DNA of 8,338 nucleotides from Archaeoglobales archaeon (lineage in GTDB: Archaea; Halobacteriota; Archaeoglobi; Archaeoglobales; Archaeoglobaceae): assembly GCA_003663055.1 (NCBI GenBank), contig QMZF01000029.1:1-8338 (forward strand), given 5' to 3'. The translations under genes and the position numbers were made by a program. The notes under the pieces are model-generated. The model searched no databases, was not told the origin of the DNA, and saw nothing but the letters and a program-made list of their open reading frames with translations. Shown piece after piece: positions 1 through 5,713 of the stretch; within the stretch, counting starts at the first letter, position 1; each line of letters begins with the position of its first letter.

Positions 1-51
1 AGCAAGCTTGGCCTTCTCCTGCCCAACTATGGCTGAGAAAGGAAAGATCAT
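1..51 (-). CDS. ChlI/BchI-like AAA+ chelatase ATPase subunit, N-terminal 17 codons only (runs off the left edge)
   Basis: Reading the minus strand from the ATG at 51-49 gives MIFPFSAIVGQEKAKLA with no stop before the window edge. The pattern F-P-F-S-x-I-V-G-Q-E-x-x-K-x-A is the usual opening of ChlI/BchI-type magnesium-chelatase AAA+ subunits, just ahead of their Walker A loop, which lies outside the window. Such proteins form the ATP-driven ring, with a ChlD-like partner, that powers metal insertion by the large CobN/BchH subunit. The ATG overlaps the stop of the upstream CobN ORF in an ATGA arrangement, so translational coupling is likely. A weak purine stretch (GGGAG) lies 11 bases upstream. 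Only 17 residues are visible, so the family call rests on this motif plus the cobN context. Whether the ORF is intact, and whether a ChlD/VWA domain follows, cannot be seen. Confidence 0.75.
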   Translation of the reverse strand, partial: MIFPFSAIVGQEKAKLA

Positions 52-1538
52 TCTTTCAGCTTCTCCCATGCCTCTACCACCATAGAAGCTTTTTCACCCC
101 AATTTTCGACGTCGTCCATCGAGTAAATCTCGATAGCTCCTCCTTGCACTTCTCCGCTAATCGATTCCTCAAGAATACCCTCGATCTCACCGTAAACCTC
201 CCTCAATTTCTCGAGTAACTCCTCATCAGCATGCCATAGACCTCTCTCGGCAGCTTCAACGAGCCTCCTCGCTATTTCCTCCAATGCATAAACGTTGTTC
301 TCTTCAAACCACCTTTTCATCTCCTCGTCTAGCACGTATGTATTCGCTATCTCATCAAAAACCCACTTCTCAACGAGCTTTGTTGTAGCAGACCAGCCGT
401 AGAGGTGCAGAATTTTTTTAGAGAACTCGTTAGCTCCTCTGTAGCCGTGCTTCTTCATACCTTCGATCCACGCGGGATTGAGGAGCTTAGCCCTGACTAT
501 TCTCTCGATTTCATCCTTCATCTCTCTAACGGACGTCGCTGAAACATCCTTCGTATCGACGACTACTATCTCCGGATTTTTGCCTAAGCTTTTTACGGTG
601 TTGTAAAAGCCGCCGTGGTAGGAGAAGTAACAGCAGCAGTTGAATATGTCGTGTTCGTCGCTTATGTGGTTTCTCGTTATGACATCCACGCTCTTGAGGT
701 TCAGGATTAGACTTTCAACTGCCTGCTTTCCGAAGTGCTTTCTCGTGTACGCATATCCACTCCATTGAACCCATGTCTTTGCGAGGTCTTCATCACTCTG
801 CCAGGCTGATGCCTCGACGGCATAATTTACACCAGATCCATAGGTTCCTGGCGGGGAACAGAAGACTCTGCAGAGAACGAGCTCTTTATCCACTCCAAGT
901 TCGGAAAGTTTTGAGACGTGCTCGAGGTAGTGCTTCCTCACGTAGTTCATATCGGTAGGCTCATCGAGCATCGCTACCTTTGTGACAGCTTCATCGATCA
1001 TGTAGATGTAATTGGGCAGAGTGTCGCGAACGATTCCGCTAATTCTAATAACAACGTCGATGCGTGGCCTTTTAAGCTCCTCGAGGGGGATTACTTCAAG
1101 TCCTTTAACCTTTCCAAACTCCCAGACCGGCTTTACGCCTAAGAAGTGGAGAATCTGGGCAATTTGTTCTCCATCAGCTTTGTAAGCATCTATACTCCAG
1201 AGCCACTCGCCAATGGACTCTGGATATCTGCCGTGCTTTATTTTGTAGTGCTCTATGAGCTTTTCAGCAGTTTCAACTCCAATTTTCCAGGCTGCTTTCG
1301 TTGGAATAGCTGTAGGATCGATGGCAAAGAAGTTCCTGCCTGTGGGCAGAATTTCAATTTTACCTCTTGTTAGCGAGCCCGAAGCTCCGGGTTCAACGAA
1401 TTCTCCGCTGAGACCCTTTACAAAGCCATCGTATTCCTTGCTGCACTCCTTGATCTTCTCAGCTATTTCGATGGCTCTGGAGAATGCTTTAATAACCCTT
1501 CTGATTTTTTCTTTTTCTTCTGACCTAACTTCAAGCAT
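48..1538 (-). CDS. cobN: Cobaltochelatase CobN-like large subunit, C-terminal part as a separate 496-aa ORF
   Basis: This is the C-terminal section of a CobN/BchH-type chelatase large subunit, the protein that binds the tetrapyrrole and metal while ChlI/ChlD-type subunits supply ATP energy. Family motifs appear in the normal order: EPGASGSLTRG (49-59), LPTGRNF (64-70), AAWKIG and IGEWLWS, PLEELKRPRIDVVIRISG, RVFCSPPGTYGSG (224-236), then EHDIFNCCCYFSYHGG ending at residue 310, and a C-terminal helical tail with RGLWHADEELLEKLREVYGEIEG. The N-terminal chelatase half is missing and is supplied by the ORF just upstream, whose stop is one base before this ATG. The start is supported by a Shine-Dalgarno sequence GAGGTG (1549-1544) five bases before the ATG; an in-frame TGA lies three codons upstream. 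An oddity is the Cys-Cys-Cys run at 301-303, where I expect an acidic D-S-D-D-like stretch. It could be a true split subunit or one side of a frameshifted gene. Confidence 0.88.
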   Translation of the reverse strand: MLEVRSEEKEKIRRVIKAFSRAIEIAEKIKECSKEYDGFVKGLSGEFVEPGASGSLTRGKIEILPTGRNFFAIDPTAIPTKAAWKIGVETAEKLIEHYKIKHGRYPESIGEWLWSIDAYKADGEQIAQILHFLGVKPVWEFGKVKGLEVIPLEELKRPRIDVVIRISGIVRDTLPNYIYMIDEAVTKVAMLDEPTDMNYVRKHYLEHVSKLSELGVDKELVLCRVFCSPPGTYGSGVNYAVEASAWQSDEDLAKTWVQWSGYAYTRKHFGKQAVESLILNLKSVDVITRNHISDEHDIFNCCCYFSYHGGFYNTVKSLGKNPEIVVVDTKDVSATSVREMKDEIERIVRAKLLNPAWIEGMKKHGYRGANEFSKKILHLYGWSATTKLVEKWVFDEIANTYVLDEEMKRWFEENNVYALEEIARRLVEAAERGLWHADEELLEKLREVYGEIEGILEESISGEVQGGAIEIYSMDDVENWGEKASMVVEAWEKLKE

Positions 1539-1539
1539 A

Positions 1540-3882
1540 CTAACACCTCAAGCTGCCAACGTGCTTTTCAACGACGGCTGCAATGTTTTCACCACGTAGA
1601 TCGCTCGTTAACAACTCATCTATTATCGCAACGGCCTTTCTGTGGAGCAGCTCAAGAGTTTCGGCATTCGTCATCCCAAGACTGTTTACAGCCGAAGGAT
1701 TTCTCCTCATCTCGTCGTAGTCCAAGCCAATATATTCCGCAAGTACCCTCCTTATCGAGGGAAATTCGTGACTGTCGTAGGCCATAACCGTCGCAACATG
1801 TTCGGCAAGTTTTTTTACGTTTGGATGAGCAAAGATGTGCAAGCCGTCTTCAATCTGAGTCCCTCTAACTGCTTCAATATAGCGGTGAATTTCCTCGATA
1901 GCTTTCTCGTCTTTGCCTACAGGCACGTTGTTCTCCTTTGCTTTGGTAATTATCTCTTCGTAAATCTTCTCAGCTCTTGCCTCTTCGCCGAGCTCTTTAG
2001 CCTTGGAGTACTGCGTTAAAAGCTCTTCAAGTTCTTCGAGCGCTTCAGCCATCATCACTGGCGGATAGATATGGTCTACGATCGTTGCGTAGCTCCTCCT
2101 CTTCGCTATAACTCCCTCCATCGGATTCGCAACGTTGTAAACGTACAGATGCGGAACATCATCAATGCTTATCTCCGGCCAGCACGAAGGAGACAATCCA
2201 ACGCCTTTACCCGGCCTGAATTCCAAGTAGCCGTGCGTGCCGAAGTGAACGATCAACTCAGCCTTGAACACCCTCGTAATCCAGCGATAAACTGCAAGCC
2301 ATTGATGCGGAGGAGGAATTGTTGGATTGTGGAGAATTCTGCAAACTTTGCCATCGCACCTGCTGCCTGCACACCCAAATTTCGGTTGAGGTGTTATGAA
2401 GACGTTACCGAAGAGCAGTCCGGGAATCACGAACTTGCCGTTATAAACCATACCAACCAGTTCCTTGTCAACCCTGCCGGACAGAACGTCTTCCGGCCTT
2501 CCCCACTCCTTTACCATCGCTTCCCTTACATCTGAAGGCAACTCGTTGAACCATTCCATGTAAGTATCACGGTCAACGAAATCGACAGCCCCACCTTTCT
2601 CTACGATTTCCTCGACGCTCGTCCATCGAAACTCACTTATAGCTTTTCTCTCGAGTATTAGGTTTATCAACTCTTTTCCGTTTTTAGGAGGACCTTCAAT
2701 TTGGTATCCTTCGTCTTTTAACCTGTTCAGCAGCCTTGCAACGCTTTCGGGAACATCCAAACCAAAGCCAACGGCAACGCTTGCTTCGAGTCCTTTACAC
2801 GGCGGGTTTATGAGCACAATTGCTATCTTTCGCTCCTCCGGTTTCTTCTTCCTTAACTCGACCCACTTCTTCACCCTTTTTGCAAGGTACTTCGCGTGTT
2901 CCTTGTAGGGTTCGAACTTCTTAACTCCATCATCGCCAATCTTCGTTCCTGCCAGATAAACAGGCTCTATCAGCCCGTCAACTTCTGGCATTACAACGGT
3001 ATAAACTTGCGATAGGTAGTCTATTCCTTGCTCAGCTTTAGTCCACTCGCCAACGCTCTGCGATGAAGAAAAGCAGGGCTGGATAATTGGAACGTTCAGC
3101 TTCTTCAGAAGTTCTAACCCTTCTACAACTTTAAACCTGTCATCTTTTTCCCACTTCCCGTGATCGAGCAGGAAAAAGTACGTGAGATTAACGAGTGCGT
3201 CAACTGGCTTCCCATCAACGATGAAGAACTCCCTTATCGTATCCTCCTTCGAAGGTGTGTTCAGCAGTTCATCCCTCCAGCCGTGGGTGAAAACCGGAAT
3301 AACTCCCAACCCTTCACGTTCAAAAGCTTCAACAACTGCTTCAAAATGCCTCATGTTTCCGTAAAGCCAGTAAGTTCTGTGGATAAGCACTCCAACGAGG
3401 GGAAAGCTTGAAAAGGGATACTTCCTAAGATATTTTCCCAAGCTTTCAAACAACCCCATTCTTGGGTGGTATATCGCGTGCCACGGAATCTCCTCAACCT
3501 CCCCAACCTCGACATCCATCCCGACAGCTCTAAGCATAAAGCGAACGAGGTTTCTCAGGTTGTTCTCTCCACCGGTTTTAAAATAGGCAACAGCTTTATT
3601 CAGAACTTCTTGTTGCCCCCTCGAGAGATGCAGGTAGTTTTCAGAGGCGGAAACGACAATTTTAGCCTTTGATTCCTCGATGGCTTTCTCCACTTCCTCA
3701 GGAAGCTGGTACGTGTAGAGAAAAATTGCATCGCTGTTTTTTATTTCATCAGCATGAGTAGCAGAGAAAGAATCGTTTATAGCGAGATAGCTAAAGCCAA
3801 GGTGCTTTGATTCTTTTTCAAGAATTCTCGTGAGCATCGGAAGCATGGAAGCTCCATATCCCATTATCAGGCTGATGTGCAT
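1540..3882 (-). CDS. cobN: Cobaltochelatase CobN-like large subunit, N-terminal 780 aa with the chelatase core
   Basis: This is the N-terminal and core part of a CobN/BchH-family chelatase large subunit. It opens with an N-terminal alpha/beta domain (about 1-120), followed by PLVGVLIHRTYW and GVIPVFTHGWRD and the segment NVPIIQPCFSSSQS. The diagnostic core is HFGTHGYLEF (546-555), PGK (557-559), LYVYNVANPMEG and AKRRSYAT (593-600) followed by DHIYPP. A helical region with IFAHPN and PSAVNSLGMTNAETL leads to a stop after SLRC. Together with the next ORF (496 aa) it adds up to about 1276 aa, the usual CobN length. A three-cysteine motif C504-x4-C509-x4-C514 precedes PPPHQWLAVYRW. No Shine-Dalgarno precedes the ATG, but a TATA-like box sits 24 bases upstream, so the mRNA is probably leaderless. 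Cobalt insertion is the default role; other metals or removal of metal from heme are possible. Confidence 0.9.
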   Translation of the reverse strand: MHISLIMGYGASMLPMLTRILEKESKHLGFSYLAINDSFSATHADEIKNSDAIFLYTYQLPEEVEKAIEESKAKIVVSASENYLHLSRGQQEVLNKAVAYFKTGGENNLRNLVRFMLRAVGMDVEVGEVEEIPWHAIYHPRMGLFESLGKYLRKYPFSSFPLVGVLIHRTYWLYGNMRHFEAVVEAFEREGLGVIPVFTHGWRDELLNTPSKEDTIREFFIVDGKPVDALVNLTYFFLLDHGKWEKDDRFKVVEGLELLKKLNVPIIQPCFSSSQSVGEWTKAEQGIDYLSQVYTVVMPEVDGLIEPVYLAGTKIGDDGVKKFEPYKEHAKYLAKRVKKWVELRKKKPEERKIAIVLINPPCKGLEASVAVGFGLDVPESVARLLNRLKDEGYQIEGPPKNGKELINLILERKAISEFRWTSVEEIVEKGGAVDFVDRDTYMEWFNELPSDVREAMVKEWGRPEDVLSGRVDKELVGMVYNGKFVIPGLLFGNVFITPQPKFGCAGSRCDGKVCRILHNPTIPPPHQWLAVYRWITRVFKAELIVHFGTHGYLEFRPGKGVGLSPSCWPEISIDDVPHLYVYNVANPMEGVIAKRRSYATIVDHIYPPVMMAEALEELEELLTQYSKAKELGEEARAEKIYEEIITKAKENNVPVGKDEKAIEEIHRYIEAVRGTQIEDGLHIFAHPNVKKLAEHVATVMAYDSHEFPSIRRVLAEYIGLDYDEMRRNPSAVNSLGMTNAETLELLHRKAVAIIDELLTSDLRGENIAAVVEKHVGSLRC
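1544..1549 (-). promoter_or_regulatory. Ribosome binding site of the second cobN ORF
   Basis: GAGGTG on the minus strand, five bases upstream of the ATG at 1538. It lies inside the last codons of the preceding cobN ORF. It matters because it supports independent translation, or reinitiation, of the C-terminal CobN half rather than a plain sequencing frameshift. Confidence 0.6.
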
Positions 3883-3902
3883 GAAAATTATACGCTGGAT
3901 TG

Positions 3903-3910
3903 TATTTAAG
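3903..3910 (-). promoter_or_regulatory. TATA-like promoter element for the cobN ORFs
   Basis: CTTAAATA on the minus strand fits the archaeal TATA consensus YTTAWATA, with a BRE-like ATAATA directly upstream (3916-3911). The box centre is about 24 bases before the ATG at 3882, so a transcript starting the usual 25-27 bases downstream would begin at or next to the start codon. The gene has no Shine-Dalgarno sequence, which fits leaderless initiation. Judged from sequence only. Confidence 0.5.
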
Positions 3911-3921
3911 TATTATCGCTT

Positions 3922-4698
3922 CTAAAGATTTCTGAGTTTGTTAAGAACAGGGAGTACCAGTCTGAAAGAATCCACGCTAATAACTCTTACACCCATCTCG
4001 TACACATGACCCAACTCGTTTTCTGTTAGTACTTCCTCAGGCCTCCCGATCGCGTAGATTTTCCCGTCTTTAACAAGAGCTATTCTGTCAGAGTAAATAC
4101 CTGCTAGATTTGGATCGTGGAGCGTTAAAATCGTCGCAATGTTTTTTTCAAAGGTAATCCTTCTGATCATTTCAAGAACCTTTATCTGATTCTTGAAGTC
4201 GAGATGTGCAGTCGGTTCGTCAAACAGGATTGCCTTCGGGTTTTGAACTAAAGCCCTTGCTATTAATGCTAACTGCAGTTGACCACCGCTGATTTGCGTG
4301 TACGGCTTATCTGCCAGATTTTCAATACCAACGAGCTTCAAAGCATTCATAGCGATCCTGTAATCTTCGCCGCCCGGCGACTCAAAGGTGGATATCTGCG
4401 AAGCTCTCCCCATTACGACGAACTCCAGAACCGTATAGGGAAAGCTTGGATGGTGGATTTGCGGGACGTATCCCATATTTTTTGCTCTTTCTCTCAAATC
4501 CATTGAATGAACGTCTTTTCCATCGAGATAAACACACGGGGTTCTGGGCTTGAGAATTCCGTACACACACCTGAGTAACGTAGTCTTTCCACTTCCGTTC
4601 GGGCCGAGGAGCGTTAGAATTTCTCTCTCGTTGACTTTCAGACTCGCATTTACTTCAAAACCGTTGTACCTAAACTTTAGATTTTTAACCTCAAGCAT
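3922..4698 (-). CDS. ABC transporter ATP-binding protein, FecE/BtuD class
   Basis: This cytoplasmic ATPase of an iron-siderophore/heme/cobalamin-type importer has every motif needed for activity: Walker A GPNGSGKT (32-39), Q-loop Gln80 in GYVPQ, signature ISGGQ (136-140), Walker B ending in ILFDEPT (157-163), D-loop HLD (165-167) and switch His194 in LTLHD. At 258 aa it is the normal single-domain length; two copies would pair with two permeases. The start overlaps the permease stop by eight bases, and a strong Shine-Dalgarno (GAGGGG, 4710-4705) lies six bases before the ATG. The C-terminal segment with YAIGRPEEVLTENEL and VYEMGV is typical of the family. The substrate cannot be read from an ATPase; the neighbouring chelatase genes suggest cobalt, a corrinoid or another metal-tetrapyrrole, while family resemblance alone allows ferric siderophores. 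Confidence 0.93.
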   Translation of the reverse strand: MLEVKNLKFRYNGFEVNASLKVNEREILTLLGPNGSGKTTLLRCVYGILKPRTPCVYLDGKDVHSMDLRERAKNMGYVPQIHHPSFPYTVLEFVVMGRASQISTFESPGGEDYRIAMNALKLVGIENLADKPYTQISGGQLQLALIARALVQNPKAILFDEPTAHLDFKNQIKVLEMIRRITFEKNIATILTLHDPNLAGIYSDRIALVKDGKIYAIGRPEEVLTENELGHVYEMGVRVISVDSFRLVLPVLNKLRNL

Positions 4699-5713
4699 GC
4701 CACTCCCCTCCTCCTGTTTTCCTGAGCAAATAAATAAAAAACGGGATTCCTAGGATTGTAGTTACAATTCCAATTGGTATTTCAAACGTCGTTAAAGCTC
4801 TTGCCAAATCATCCGCCAAAACCATAAAACCTGCTCCTATAGCAATTGATAGCGGAATCAGGGTCTTGTGATCGGGCCCAAAGGACATTCTGACGATGTG
4901 GGGCATGATCAGACCAACCCAGCCGATTATACCGCAGTGCGCAACGGCTATCGCGGTCATGAAGGAAACTATCGAGATGTAGGTAAACCTCATCTTTCCT
5001 ACATCTATTCCTAGAATCTGGGCTTCTTCGCCCATAGAAAGGACGTTCAGATGCCACCTCATGAGACATATAGCCGTACAACCGGCGGTTATTGGAATGG
5101 CTATGCGAGACACGACGTTCCAGTCTGCGTTGGCAAAACTACCCATCAGCCAGTAAACAACGCCTGCGAGCTTCTCGTGCTCCATTAAAAACTTCAACAT
5201 GGATGTTAAGGCTGAAAAGAACGCATTCATTATTATTCCAGCCAGAATTAAAGAGATAACGGTAACTCTTCCTCTTATCTTCGCAAGGGTGTACGTTAAG
5301 AACATCGCAACCATCGAAAAAACGAAGGCCGAAACCTCTATGCTTGCTGGCAGAAATCCAAAGGCCAAAGCCGCTCCAAATGCAGCTCCAGCAGAGATTC
5401 CTATTATGTATGAGTCAACGAGTGGATTCCTGAAGGTGGCCTGCAATACCGCTCCAGAGACAGCTAAAGCCGAACCGACGAGCATTGCAGTAATAACTCT
5501 CGGAAGTCTTATCTGAAAGAGGATGGTCTCGTACGTGGAGGGGTAGCTTAATTCTAGGCTGAATCTGCCCAACGTTATAGCTTCAAGAGTTTTTGCACTT
5601 ATCATCTTCACTATTGCGGAAAGGGGGATGTTGTAGGCTCCGATGCACAGGCTGGTGAAGAAAGAAAAGACCGGAAAAACCAGAAAAAATATTAAAATAA
5701 CCTTGCGGGTCAT
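4691..5713 (-). CDS. ABC transporter permease, FecCD/BtuC family
   Basis: This polytopic membrane protein of 340 aa, the normal length for the family, forms the translocation channel as a homodimer. The first hydrophobic segment is at about 5-25, followed by multiple further segments. FecCD/BtuC hallmarks are IRLPRVITAMLVG (68-80), SGAVLQATFRNPLVDSYIIG (86-105), YWLMGSF (187-193), SMGEEAQILGIDV (226-238), GWVGLIMPHIVR (264-275), LADDLAR (299-305) and EIPIGIVTTILGIPFFIYLLRK (311-332). The start overlaps the stop of the binding-protein gene as ATGA, with AGGAG (5726-5722) eight bases upstream. The C-terminus overlaps the ATPase gene by eight bases, so the three importer genes are tightly coupled. 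The family covers siderophores, heme, vitamin B12 and, in some archaea, cobalt or other metal complexes, so the substrate is left open. Confidence 0.93.
   Translation of the reverse strand: MTRKVILIFFLVFPVFSFFTSLCIGAYNIPLSAIVKMISAKTLEAITLGRFSLELSYPSTYETILFQIRLPRVITAMLVGSALAVSGAVLQATFRNPLVDSYIIGISAGAAFGAALAFGFLPASIEVSAFVFSMVAMFLTYTLAKIRGRVTVISLILAGIIMNAFFSALTSMLKFLMEHEKLAGVVYWLMGSFANADWNVVSRIAIPITAGCTAICLMRWHLNVLSMGEEAQILGIDVGKMRFTYISIVSFMTAIAVAHCGIIGWVGLIMPHIVRMSFGPDHKTLIPLSIAIGAGFMVLADDLARALTTFEIPIGIVTTILGIPFFIYLLRKTGGGEWHA

Noticed and set aside
1505..1520. A-rich run (minus strand) just after the second cobN start as a slippery frameshift site
   Set aside because: It lies downstream of the first ORF's stop codon, so ribosomes in the first frame would terminate before reaching it.
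1525..1538. Shared start ATGCTTGA in the second cobN ORF and in the ATPase gene (both proteins begin MLEV)
   Set aside because: The match is short and the sequences around it differ, so coincidence is more likely than a duplicated start region.
1255..1599. 114-codon open frame on the plus strand spanning the cobN junction
   Set aside because: It lies antisense to strong CobN motifs on both sides of the junction, has no recognisable domain or promoter, and is best explained by reading-frame bias of the real genes.
2071..2535. 154-codon open frame on the plus strand
   Set aside because: It is antisense to the most conserved CobN core (HFGTHG and AKRRSYAT), and its translation shows no family resemblance.
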